Assembly: GCF_030272615.1 (NCBI RefSeq) | Contig: NC_081411.1 | Span: 45,521,517 to 45,585,516 of the forward strand | DNA from: Cryptomeria japonica | Taxonomy: Eukaryota; Streptophyta; Pinopsida; Cupressales; Cupressaceae | Reading direction: 5' to 3' | Length of the DNA stretch: 64,000 bases | Shown here: positions 32,606 to 43,174 of the stretch, in pieces | How the letters are laid out: each line of letters starts with the position of its first letter | Numbering within the stretch: the stretch's first letter is position 1 | Program-made: the position numbers and the translations under genes | Notes under the pieces: generated by a model | The model's database searches: none | Told to the model about the DNA's origin: nothing | What the model saw: only the letters and a program-made list of their open reading frames with translations

Positions 32606-33389
32606 ATATATTAGACGTGTTAGATTGTGATGGAGGTGTTATGTTACTGAAAGAAGGTAGAGAGTAAGGTGGTGGGACACTATGATAGTTAGTCATAGGA
32701 GATGATTGGACAGGAGGAACACTACAAGGAGGAATGGAATGGTTAAATGAATTGCCCCCTTGCGTCATGTTCATTTGTGGTGATATAATAGGCACACTTA
32801 TTGAAGGAATGAATGAAGAAATCGGATTGAATGAAGGAAGAGGGTTGATTGGAGAAGAAGGATTGCCCCCATGACTGGTGATCATAGGCGGAATGTCTTG
32901 TATTGAAGTAGTCATTATGTTTGATGTAAAAGTAGGTATACTAGCAATAGGAGTCGTCAAAGGAATAGAACGATTGTCTTGAGTAGGAGGTTGTGTATAA
33001 CCTAAGGTTTCAGCACAACTCTGCATAGGCATCACATTCGAATCCACAATGTGTGCAATACCATGAAAAATATCAATTCCATTCTTATCACTTTGAAGCA
33101 TACGTTTTAGACCCTCAATTAAAGGAAGAGCTCGACTATCAGGGTATTCTTGAGACATCCACTGTCGAAAATCATCAAATTGGTTATCCAATTTTGAAAG
33201 TTGTTCTACAGAAACCTCATGGAGAGCTTCTTCATCATTAAGAGGATTAGAGGAATTACCCATGTCCTCGTTAAAAAGACCATTCAAATTAGGTTTCATC
33301 TCCTCAGTAATTAAACCTTGGAAGGACTTAATTCTAAGGCTTCGTCTAACGGGAATAGTGTAAGTAGGGCTTATTGTTGTAAAACTCAT
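32589..33389 (-). CDS. E5 upstream ORF, 266 aa, Pro/Ser-rich
   Basis: Open from MSFTTISPTYTIPVRRSLRI to the TGA that overlaps the gag start by 17 bases. N-terminal part basic, then acidic-helical (ALHEVSVEQLSKLDNQFDDF), a third part around GIDIFHGIAHIVDSN, and a Pro/Ser-rich end (SPINPLPSFNPISSFIPSIS). No known domain. Gag lies at +1 relative to it. The join could be programmed frameshifting, reinitiation, or a chance indel in what was one gag ORF. Related traces stand before the gag relic at 8250-8640. Confidence 0.72.
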   Translation of the reverse strand: MSFTTISPTYTIPVRRSLRIKSFQGLITEEMKPNLNGLFNEDMGNSSNPLNDEEALHEVSVEQLSKLDNQFDDFRQWMSQEYPDSRALPLIEGLKRMLQSDKNGIDIFHGIAHIVDSNVMPMQSCAETLGYTQPPTQDNRSIPLTTPIASIPTFTSNIMTTSIQDIPPMITSHGGNPSSPINPLPSFNPISSFIPSISVPIISPQMNMTQGGNSFNHSIPPCSVPPVQSSPMTNYHSVPPPYSLPSFSNITPPSQSNTSNIYELFD

Positions 33390-34572
33390 GCACTAAAGAA
33401 AGAGAGAAGATTTTGAATTTTAGAGGTAGCAAATTTCAGTAAAACCAACCAATCTTCTAGATTTAAGCTGTTAAATACAATCAGGACAATCTCCCGAAGT
33501 TTCGGAAAAAATGTCCGGGACCGTGGCGCTCGGAGTGCACACGGTCCTCGCAAATTTTTTTGAAATTTGTAGGGATGAAAGTTATGATGATTTTACAGCT
33601 AACCTAAAAAAATTGAGTGATTTTACGATCTATAGATAGGCCAAATTAAAGTTGCAATTTCAAAATTGAACCCTACCAAGATTGTCGAAAAATGCAAAAT
33701 TTGAATTTTGAAAAAGAGAGGGAAACTAAAATTTTGAATTTTATGATTTTAGAGGGAATACCAAAAGCAATGCAAGTTTTGAAATTTGAAGGTTGACTCA
33801 ATTTCACGCAAAATTCAATTTTGAAAGCGGAAATCAAAGTTGTTGTAATTAAGCACTTAATTTCAAAAGTCACAAATTGCAAAAATTTGAATAAAGCATT
33901 GAAATTTCGAATGAATGCTAACACACTTTTCAGATTTAGGACAGTAAGAAACACAATTTTGATATGAATTTTAATTTCAAAAATTTTTGAATGATTAGAA
34001 GCCTCAATCCAAGCAATCGCTAGACCAACTTTAACTATAATTTTGAAGGTGTTAAAATTGATAAAATCAGCCAAAATTCTGGATTTTAGCAGAAAAATAC
34101 AGTAAGATCTAGCTCCCGAAATTTCAGAAAAAATGTCGGGGACGATGGCGCTCGGAGTGCACACGGTCCTCGCAACTTTTTTCCAAATTTTCAGGGATGA
34201 AAGATATTATGATTTTATTGCGGAATCCAAAGTTACAGCTGATTTGGAAATGTTTTGATCAGTGAAATTGTCGGACAAAGGTTGAATCAAGAGGGTTTCA
34301 AAAATTAGGGTTTTGACACTTAACCACTTAATTTTCAAAATTAATGCACAAATATGAATTGACAATTTGTAATAGAAGGGTAGATCTGAAACAAGCATTT
34401 AACAATTAAACATTTCACAAGTTTAATTACTTAAAAAGAAAATTTAGGGTTTTTATGCAATTAACCTCTAAAATTTTGCAAAAGATCAAACATGGAAATG
34501 TAATCAAGGAATCCAATTTTCAGATCTAACTATGAATAATCAGAAAGGATGTTCACATCAGGTTCACCAAAA
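33390..34572 (-). other. E5 5' leader with direct repeat
   Basis: 1.18-kb AT-rich leader. Two copies of a block of about 125 bp (33481-33605 and 34103-34225) hold a GC-rich core (gtggcgctcggagtgcacac) in AT-rich surroundings. The same core is in both LTRs (28329, 34941). Short ORFs here are low-complexity Phe/Ile/Lys runs. Confidence 0.65.
34553..34572 (-). other. E5 primer-binding site candidate
   Basis: On the - strand the LTR end CTTTACA is followed by TTTTGGTGAACCTGATG. TGG after a short spacer fits a tRNA 3' end; it is not the iMet site. The tRNA was not identified. Confidence 0.5.
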
Positions 34573-35815
34573 TGTAAAGCGGAAAAATCGAACCCTAGTT
34601 GTTCTCCCCTCCCCAACTCCGAGGAGAGAGAAGGGAGAGTCACTAGGGTTGATGGTTTTCACTTAAGAGGGACTTTACATTCAAAAGAGGGGTTGAAACC
34701 CACAAGATCCAATCCCACGCAATGAAAGATTGGGTTCTATATGAGTTTCAAGGGTTGTGATAGCAAGGATACCCTCTTTTGTAAAGAATGTAGATAGAAA
34801 GATTGAACTAGAAATGCATGCAAAGTAGGAAAGATTCACTTATAAATAGAGATAGGAATATGATATGAAGCTGTGGACCTGGAATTAGCAGTAAAATGTC
34901 GAAACGGCGCTGTTCTACAAATTTGAGCGAAAGTTGACGGGACGATGGCACCCGGCGTGCACACGGTCCTCCGAAAAATCTGCGAAACGAAGGGGGATCT
35001 GTTCGTCTCTGCACAAGGATTCCAGATCTTCAATTTCAGCCACCTACCTGCAACCTACACACAGAAAAGTGAAGATGATTGGGGGGTTAGGGATTAGGGG
35101 TTTGCCCTTAGGTCAAACCCTGGATTTGGAATTAACCAAGAAATGAGAAATGCTGTAAATGTAATGTAAAACAAGTACTAATACCTTGTTGTAAGGATGT
35201 TTGTATCCTTATATGTGAAGGTATAGATGTTGTTGTTTGTTGTATGTTGTATGTTGTAGCATGTAATAAGTGATCTCCTCTTCAATGGTTGAATCCTTGT
35301 CTTGAATGCAACACTTAGCCTTGAATGGAGACATAGAATGATCAATTGCTTGAAGGAATGCTTGAATGCTTGAATGCTTGAATGTCGTTTCCACGTCTTG
35401 TACACATATGTCCTTCCTTTTTTTTTGACCTCCAAAATGGGAGAGGAAAAGTAGTTTTTATACTTGCCAATTAGGGTTAAAAGACTGATTTTCCCGACCT
35501 TAGGCCGACCAGGAAATGTTATTTTCCAATTTGCAAACAAAAAGGCCCGAAGTCCCATAGGAGACTAGGCCCAAAATAGGGCCAGAGACCAGGGCACTAG
35601 GCGCCATGGTCCTAGGGGACCAGCATGCTGGGCGCTCTAGTCCCACCTCCCGGGACAACGGGGTGCAAGGAGGATCAGGCCAGGGTGCTGGAAAAATGCA
35701 GTTTTTGGTGTCGTGAGCAAGTTTCGGGGTCTCCATTCAGGTTCATTGTTGTGTCGCCATCGTGAAGACCCAAATGCGGTTGAAATTGCAAGTGTCACCA
35801 TTTTAGGACGCTACA
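34573..35815 (-). repeat. E5 5' LTR
   Basis: Same length as its partner. Plus view TGTAAAGCGGAAAAATCG ... TTTTAGGACGCTACA. Most differences cluster at plus 35570-35640. Confidence 0.93.
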
Positions 35816-35911
35816 TTACCTATTGACCGATAGAAGAAATAAAGTGGTAAAAGGTAAAATTAAGGTTTGTACCCTAATGGTAATGCATTTATTATGGTAG
35901 GTAGGAGCATG

Positions 35912-35918
35912 TATAAAG
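35912..35918 (+). promoter_or_regulatory. Internal TATA-like promoter of E4
   Basis: TATAAAG in 'gcatgtataaaggcgac', about 240 bp before the ORF2 ATG, preceded by 'taatgcatttattatggt'. E6 has the same arrangement (aatgcggt ... TATAAAG) before its ORF2. Confidence 0.5.
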
Positions 35919-36156
35919 GCGACGTTTGTAGTCATTTTTTACTTGCCTATTTTTGAAGAAGCATTTGTCTAACTTGAGCAACGTAACAAAAGAGATCAAT
36001 CTTGCATTCGAAGAAATCCAGAAAGAAATCTTGTGCAAGACCCAGCAGTCATTTCAAGTTATCCAAAGTGGAGGTTAGAGTGGTAAAGAAAGCTTTTGGA
36101 GAAGTGTTTTATGCTCAACATCATCGAATCACTCTTATCATTCCAAATTATTTAGA

Positions 36157-37363
36157 AATGGCCTCTACATCCAAAGTCTCTTCTACTTCTTCCACACCTA
36201 AGGAGTCATCCAAATCTCTTAGGAAGAAGTTGAAATACAATGCCCTATCTCAAATTCCCACTAGAGTCATTGTTGAAGGGGTGTTTCTAGTTATATTGAT
36301 TGCAGACTAGAAGACCTAGGGTTTCTAATGATTCATTCCCAGTTGAAATTGTTCTGTGGAGAAGATAAGAAGATTAAACAAGAATACAGCATGATCAAGA
36401 AGAAGAAATTCCACAATGCCGTATATTTTCTTGAGGAATTCATAGAAGATCATATAAGAATTATTCTTAGTAGAGTTCATGGTGACAAGATGTATCTTGA
36501 GCGAACCCATGATATCACACCGAAGGCAATCCATGTCGTGACCAGTTTCTGCAATATTAGAGAAGTCCCTATTATTTGTAAGATTACAAAAGCCAAAGTG
36601 GAAAAGCTCACTGGTTCTATGACTGACAAGTGAGAAATTACTATAAACACCATAAGAGATGACTTGGTGAAGTATGCATGCATGGTGATTGGATATAGAG
36701 TATTCTATGCTAGCAGGATGAATTATGTTCCTATAACTACGGTGCATGTCACTTATCGAATGATCAAGGAAGACGCAGAGTGTGACTTGTGTACCTGCAT
36801 GCAAAAATAACTCATGAAGAATTTGAAATCCATCAAACAGGACAAGGCACTAAGGTTCAAGTTCGGTCAACTACTTATTAGGTTGTTTTCTACTTTCAAG
36901 GGTATTTTCCAGGAGTTGGTGATGTTCAATCGTCAAGTGACCTACCAGTTACAAGAAAAATCAAGGAGACTTTGCAAGCAATGGGATCTAATTATCTAGA
37001 GACTTTGAATAGGTATTTTGATAAGTTCAGATTAAAGATGAACCAGAGAACAAGGCTATCAGGTGACCTGGTTAAGAAGTATGAAGATGATATTTGTTTC
37101 ACGATCAAAGTGGATCATTGCATAATGGAAGCGGTTGAGCGGAGATAAGATGAAGTTGAGCCAATGGGCTATGAAGTGGTGAACGATATACTCACCCTAT
37201 ATGCCTCTACCCTACTTGCTTTTCACTTGATCCAAAGAAGAAGAGGACCAGTACCTACTCTCAGAGGGTTAATCCTACTAAAATACCGAAGCGGAGGAAG
37301 AAGAAAGTTGTGCCATCAGCATCAACACCAGTTACATCTACTGCCAGTCCAAAAGTGACCAAG
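36157..37363 (+). pseudogene. E4 ORF2, first part (unrecognised conserved protein)
   Basis: ATG at 36157: MASTSKVSSTSSTPKESSKS, a Ser/Thr-rich start. After stops near 36308 the frame 36328-36630 holds RIILSRVHGDKMYLERTHD, and later VKYACMVIGYRVFYASRMN. From about 36960: LQAMGSNYLETLNRYF, RTRLSGDLVKKYEDDICFTI, MEAVERR, then EPMGYEVVNDILTLYA (MGYEV at 37164). All these blocks have counterparts in the same order in E6 ORF2. A Lys-rich tail follows, cut by E6 at AGGTC. The protein belongs to no family I can name. Stops and frameshifts are frequent. Confidence 0.72.
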
Positions 37364-37368
37364 AGGTC

Positions 37369-38165
37369 TGTTAGGTTCAATGATAGTACCAAAGACATTG
37401 AGAGGGGGGGTGAATCAGTGTCTAGCCGGTTAGTAGAATATTTAAACTTATTTATAACTTTGCAACCCAAAACAGTGTACCGGTAAATAAGAATTATTGC
37501 AGTTAACAGAAATAATAGAGACAACATAGAAACACACCATAACAAAAGATATTTAACAAGGAAACCCGATGTGGGAAAAACCTCGGTGGGATTTGTGACC
37601 CACAATAATTATGCACTGGCCAATGAATTAATACTATTTACAATAAGGGGCCTGCAAATGCAGGGAGACCAACAGCCTAGATCTCACTGCTCAATGAAGA
37701 GTCACATTGACTACAAAATGGATAATTAGATCTAATACAATGTACTACTCAAAGCAACATCTCTAATGCCAGGTTTAGTATCGATTTAAGCTCAGATAGA
37801 TACCTTATCCAAAAACCTTTGCTGCCACTAAACAATTATTTTCTACCATATATATTATCTCATCTATGCACAAGATAACCTATAAGATCTCATACATATA
37901 TGAGTCTTTTATAATATACCATGTCGGCTCATAAAAGATAATTATATTACAATAAACAAAAGTTCATCCCATATCGACTGGAGTGCCAGCATGCTTTGTT
38001 GTCGATGTAATCTGAATATTGGTGTAAGTGCCTGTCTGTGCCGATGTCTGCTAGCGTATGAAGTTTGTGATGCGAGACATGTAGAAAGCAATTGTCGGTG
38101 AGTTGCTAGTTGGTTGCCATCAATGACAACATAAACTATTATCATAAGAGTGTAGAATGCCAATA
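37369..38165 (-). repeat. E6 3' LTR
   Basis: Plus view TGTTAGGTTCAATGATAG ... GTGTAGAATGCCAATA. On the - strand the C-run (CACCCCCCCTCTCAATG) stands near the LTR end, as in copia elements E4 and E7. Confidence 0.92.
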
Positions 38166-38178
38166 ATCTCCCCCTTTG
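38166..38178 (-). other. E6 polypurine tract
   Basis: On the - strand CAAAGGGGGAGAT directly before the LTR. E4 has AGGGGGAGAT at the same place. Confidence 0.85.
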
Positions 38179-38289
38179 GCATTGATGGAAACACTCATGG
38201 TAAAAATCAAAATTGTTATCCAAAAACTGAAATCTAAAAAGATGTGCTCCCCAATCCAAAAAAGATGTGCTCCCCCTGAGCAAGTGATC

Positions 38290-40912
38290 TCCTCTGTACA
38301 TTCATTTTTATCTCCACTACTCCCCCTTTGACATCAATGAGAAAGGATGTCATAAATTATCAAAAGAGTAAAAAAGAATGCTACCTCAAAGTCTGTAACT
38401 AGTTGGTTACTATCTAAAAGATGTCCACCAAAACTAGATTCAGACTCTACATAAACTTGTTGTTGTCAGATAGACTTGCCTCGGTTTGTTTCTCTGTCTA
38501 TACCACTACCAGTTTCTCAGATTCTGGTGGCCCTATGCTAGTTTTCTTGTCCTCTGTTTGTTTCTCAGTCTTCGGTTGCTCTATTTGAGCTGGTATCTCA
38601 ATGTTCTGAGAGTCAACTGTGTGTGCTAGTTTCTCTGAAATCTTGCTATCCTCAACACTATCTACCTTAACCTCTATAGTTTCTTTGCCCATAATGAAGT
38701 TTATATCCTAAGTATCTACATTCATTGTAAAAAGTATCTTAGACTCTAGGTTAGTATCATCATGAGTTATACCTTCAGTAGCTATATCCAGTGGATTAGT
38801 TGTATGTACCGATGATAAAGGTGCTAATGGAGGGGTGTCCTAAGTTGGTGGAGGGATGTTTTCTGTTACTTTTATAGAAGGTACACCACCTACTTTACCT
38901 TTTCCCTTGTCTTTCTGATATGCCTTGAATGTCTATTCCATTTTTGGTCTACTTCTTTCCTCTTTCTTTTCCTTCTCTACAAAGAATATGTCTCATTTAT
39001 CTGTAGTCTCATCTGCAATTTCTTTAACCCTTCCAACCATTAGGCTCACTTGCCAGTGTCCACTAACAAATACTGACTGGTTAGCTTTAGAAATAAGCTC
39101 ATCTATCTCTTCCTTAGAATTTACCAGATGTACAGCCAAGAGTGCTTCAACTTTCAACGTGTTGTCCAGTTCCATCACAGGTAGGCTTTTAGCTTCCAAT
39201 CTCATGTACAAATAACTGGGTAACTCATCAATCACTTCTATCAAAACTTTCTTGTAAATATCTAAATGTAAAATAATGCTTTCTTCAATTGTGTTTTTGT
39301 CAGAATCATTTGAAGAGTTATACCATTTATTTATATTTACCAGATTACCTTCCTGTGTAATCTCATTCAGTAGATCATCTAGTGTAGGTTAAACTGGTGT
39401 CTGCTTCTTCTTTGGTGTAAGCTTCTTCTGCGGTTCCCTAACTACTTGTTTCTTCTTCCTTAGTGTCCTAGTTTTCTTAGGAGTAGGAGAAGGTACCGGT
39501 GAGGTTTTCCTTTTCCTTTCCACTCTCTTAAACTCAGCAGACTTACCACTGTTAGTATCAGAGGATGTTACAACCGGTGAAACATTTGCTTCAGGTTGCA
39601 GTCCTTCAAGCTCACTTGCTGATATACCACTGATATTCATGACATTTTCTTTGATTTCTTTGACCTTCTTGGTGGCATCTTTGATTAACTTTTCTCTTCT
39701 TTTTGTCCTCTTCTGCATAGATACATTGCTCTCAATAGTTTCTACATTACCAAACAATGGATGACTCCCTTGGTGCATCAAGTGGAACTTTAGCATATGT
39801 CTCTAGAATAGATAGGTCTACCTCATAACCCATCTCAGTAATCCAAATAGTTCTAGGGCTTACTGCTTCCATCCAAGTTTCATCTCACTTAATGACAAAA
39901 CAGATTTCCTTGTCATACTTATCAATTATGCTCTGTGGTAGTCTCTCTCTTGCTCTAATCTTAGTTTGAAATATTTTTAAGTAGTTTGTAATGTTCTTAT
40001 TGAAGTTAGCGCCCATATTGGTGAAAGCTTCATGTATTTGTTTTCCTACCGGAATGTCATAACCAAAATCCTTGTGACCTATATTGGATATCTCTTTGGT
40101 AAAGTATAGCATCAGTCATACTAGTAGGTTTCCATTTAATGGAAACTACCTTTCTTGTCTCCCTTAATCTTCCTTAAGTTATCAATTAGTTCATCTTTAA
40201 GCCATTCACACACATCAATCTTATCATTATTTTTCACCATCTCCTATGCACTGTGAATACAAAGGCTAGAAAGAGAATTTAGTCTATTTGCATGAGTTGC
40301 TTTGTATCCTAGTACCATACTCACATATCTCACATTTATATCCTTAACATCATTTACTCTAAGTGATCTATTATTAGATGTGGCTACGGTTAACTCCATA
40401 ACTCCCTTGATAGGTATTTTCTTGGTTTTATTAGGCCTACTACAGGTTGAAGGTAAACTAGTAACTGACTTAATTGGTTCCTTGGTTATCTTGCAAACTG
40501 ACTCTAACCACATGAACTCTCCATGGACTATGCGCAATAAAATTCTTACAACTTCCTTTGGAAATTCGGGAATGTTCAGAATCTCTACAAAACCTAAGTC
40601 TTCCATAATCTTATGTTCAGGTTTAGTCACACCATTTCCATCAGTAATAACCTCATTAAATATTTTCTTCAAATCCTCAGTCCCTAGGTTTTCTATGTTG
40701 CAATGTATGTAGATTCTAGGGTCTTCTGCAAATGCTACACCCTTCGTAATTTTCGCAAAAGCTTTGACAGAATCATCTTGTTTTTCAATCTCGGGGATAA
40801 TATTAAACACGGGTCTAGGGAATTTGAAATTTTCCACAATGATAGGTTTTGCAATAAACTCAGGAACAAAAGATGAGGTTTCCATTTGAAAAGATAAATA
40901 CCTCTTAACCAA
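38290..40912 (-). pseudogene. E6 ORF2: unrecognised conserved protein with charged tail
   Basis: Probable start METSSFVPEFIAKPI (ATG near 40885; an upstream ATG at 40912). Blocks in order: IPEIEKQDDSVKAFAKITKG, YIHCNIENLGTEDLKKIFNE, ILLRIVHGEFMWLESVCKI, VRYVSMVLGYKATHANRLN; TAG at 40244; then after an indel FTNMGANFNKNITNYLKIFQ, RLPQSIIDKYDKEICFVIK, and MGYEV (plus 39819-39833). Next come a Lys-rich stretch (PTPKKTRTLRKKKQ), EEIDELISKANQSVFVSGH and an acidic end near 38498. About 800 residues in all, with stops and frameshifts. The shared order with E4 ORF2 makes it a real protein family. Function unknown: no RT, protease or integrase motif. Confidence 0.72.
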
Positions 40913-41026
40913 AATTTTGAATGCCTAAAAATCACTACGCAACTTCGTCTTAGAATGCCCTTGCTCAATTTCACGCTCTCTAATTGTTTGAATGCTCGGT
41001 GAGTTCGAAATGAGGGTTTTTCGGTG

Positions 41027-41033
41027 CTTTATA
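41027..41033 (-). promoter_or_regulatory. Internal TATA-like promoter of E6
   Basis: On the - strand TATAAAG in 'tttggttataaagcaccg', about 120-145 bp before the ORF2 start, preceded by 'gagcatttaatgcggt'. Placement matches the site in E4 at 35912. Confidence 0.5.
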
Positions 41034-41187
41034 ACCAAAAAGGTTCTTTAAAACCGCATTAAATGCTCACCAATTAAGTGAAAACTTAACACATCTACTG
41101 GTAAAGAAGAAATGTATCTTCTCACCATCAACCAAGGGTAGAATGCATGATTTTCAACTTTCTGCAATACCACCTAAGGATTATTCC

Positions 41188-42346
41188 TTAGTTAGATGAA
41201 GAATATCCTATCGGTGGTGGGTTACTCTGTTCTACCAGTGCAAAGATAGATTCATTAACTTTTTGATTTGCCTTCTTAATCCATTGTTTTGAAAATTCTT
41301 TCTTTACTTCATCTACCTTTTCTTTTCCCTTCAAACTAGATCCTTTATTGTTCATCGGTGTATTCTTGCTTCTACAGAATTTTGCAATGTGTCCAATCTT
41401 TTTACATGCATAACAAGTTACATTATTCCTCTGAATAGCCTTTCCATATCCTTGACTAGTTTGTGATCTGCATTGGTTAAATAAATGCCCAAATCTTCCA
41501 CAAACATGGCATTTTACATTCATTCTACAATTTTCTGAATTGTGACCAACCTTGTTGCATTTGGAACATTGACTGGTGGGTGATTTTGTATTCTGATTAT
41601 TTCTAAATCTACACTGATTTTCTCTGTGACCATATTTGTTGCAATTAAAACATTTCCCATTAAATTTATAAGCATTAGGTTGTCTTACTAGTTTGTTCTG
41701 ATCTTGATTATTTGCAGTACCGAAACTTACTCCAATTTCAAATCCAAGTCCATTTGTATCTCCATCAGGCTTTTGTCTTTTAAGCATGTCATCAAGTTCT
41801 TCTAAACTTTTCTTGAATTGGTCTTTGTGTTTATTTGCAGTAACCAACTCATTTTCTAGAATTCCAACTTGTCTCACAAGCTCATCTTTATCATGTTACA
41901 TGTTAATCAGATCTATGTTTAACATATCATTTTCATGACCAAGTCTCAGACTTTTCATTTCCAACATCATTAAGTCTCCTAGTCAAGTCTTCTTCATTCT
42001 TCTTCCTATCTTCAATATCCTTACATAACCTCATAGTCATATCTTGCATTTCATTCTTCATATTATTGCTTTCTTGTCTCAGCTTATTTGCAATATTTCT
42101 AAGATTTTCCTTTTCATCATCATCAATCTGCATCTTCTCATGAAGTTCCTTTCTCCTATTTTGTGCTATAACCAGATTTCCTTGAAGTCCATTAATGAAT
42201 TCCATAGCAGTCCTCAGATCATCTTCAAGTTTGATATTCTTCAATTTTTCTGCATCAAAATCTTGAAGAGCTCCTTCAAACCATTTTCTTAAGTTCTCCA
42301 TCTGTACCGATGTCGGAATCTCCCTCAAGCTGTTAGGATTTTGCAA
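41188..42346 (-). pseudogene. E6 ORF1: coiled coil with four zinc knuckles (gag-like)
   Basis: Starts near 42346 or at an inner Met (MENLRKWFEGALQDF). The first frame (to 41933) is a long charged coiled coil: RRKELHEKMQIDDDEKENL, NNMKNEMQDMTMRLCKDIED. It is broken near 41880-41930 by stops. The second frame (41877-41188) continues the helix (NKHKDQFKKSLEELDDMLKR) and then carries four perfect CX2CX4HX4C knuckles: CFNCNKYGHRENQC, CSKCNKVGHNSENC, CHVCGRFGHLFNQC, CYACKKIGHIAKFC. It ends in a Lys-rich tail. The same plan and the MTMR motif occur in E4 ORF1. RNA binding is the likely role. Confidence 0.85.
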
Positions 42347-42358
42347 ATAGAGGACCAG

Positions 42359-42372
42359 GCTCTGATACCAAT
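42359..42372 (-). other. E6 primer-binding site (tRNA-iMet)
   Basis: On the - strand the LTR end CTAACA is followed by AT and TGGTATCAGAGC, an exact match to the plant initiator-tRNA site. Confidence 0.9.
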
Positions 42373-43169
42373 TGTTAGATTCAATGACAGTCTCAAAGAC
42401 ATTGAGAGGGGGGGTGATTCAGTGTCTAACTGATTAGTAGAATATTTAAACTTATTTCTGACTTTGTAACCCAAAATAGTATAACGGTAAATAAGAATTA
42501 TTGCAGTAAACAAAAATAATAGAGACAACATAGAAACACACCATAACACAAGATATTTAATGAGGAAACCTGGTGTGGGAAAAAATTCGGTGGGATTTGT
42601 GACCCACAATATTTACTCACTAGCCAATGAATAAATACTATTTACAATAAGGGGCCTGCACAAGCAGGGAGGCCAATAGCCAAGAGCTCACTTCCCAATG
42701 AAGAGTCACACTGACTACAAAATGGATAATTAAATCTAATATAGTGTACTACTCAAAACAACATCTCTAATGCTAGGTTCAGTACCAGTTTAAGCTCAGA
42801 TAGATACCTTATCCAAAAACCTTGGCTACCACTAAACAATTATTTTCTACCATATAGATTATCTCATCTACTCACAAGATGACCTATAAGATCTCATACA
42901 TATACTAGTCTTTTACAATATACCATGTCGGCTTACAAAAGATAATTATATTAAAATAAATAAAAGTTCATCCCATGTTGGCTGGAGTGCTGGTATGCTT
43001 TGTTGCCTATGTAATTTGAATGTTGGTATAAGTGCCTATCAGTGCCAGTCTATGTCGATGTATGAAGTTTGTGATGTTAGGCATGTAGAAACCAATTGCT
43101 GGTGAGTTGTCAGTTTGTTTCCATCAATGACAACATCAACTATTCTCATAAGAGTGTAGAATGCCAATA
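42373..43169 (-). repeat. E6 5' LTR
   Basis: Plus view TGTTAGATTCAATGACAG ... GTGTAGAATGCCAATA; partner of 37369-38165. Confidence 0.92.
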
Positions 43170-43174
43170 AGGTC

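Larger units (their letters stand above)
27961..35815 (-). mobile_element. E5: gag-only LTR element (TR-GAG-like), nearly intact
   Basis: Two LTRs of exactly 1243 bp (27961-29203 and 34573-35815) with a perfect duplication TTACC outside (27956-27960 and 35816-35820). Orientation is - from the polypurine tract (29204 on), TATA boxes and ORFs. The interior (5.4 kb) encodes only a Pro/Ser-rich ORF and a gag-protease-like ORF, with no RT, RNase H or integrase. By eye the LTRs differ at about 55 places (about 4.5%), mostly transitions, so it is younger than E4, as its position inside E4 demands. Confidence 0.93.
37369..43169 (-). mobile_element. E6: non-autonomous LTR element of the E4 type
   Basis: Two LTRs of exactly 797 bp (37369-38165 and 42373-43169), perfect duplication AGGTC (37364-37368 and 43170-43174), a perfect 12-base iMet primer site and a polypurine tract. 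It points left. ORF1 (coiled coil, four knuckles) and ORF2 follow; no RT, RNase H or integrase. By eye the LTRs differ at about one base in ten. Confidence 0.93.

Noticed and set aside
33673-34398. ORFs of 163 and 63 codons in the E5 leader
   Set aside because: Phe/Ile/Lys-rich low complexity in AT-rich DNA, without homology to gag or to E4/E6 proteins.
36325-36804. 159-codon - strand frame opposite E4 ORF2
   Set aside because: The + strand here has blocks shared with E6 ORF2; the - strand frame does not.
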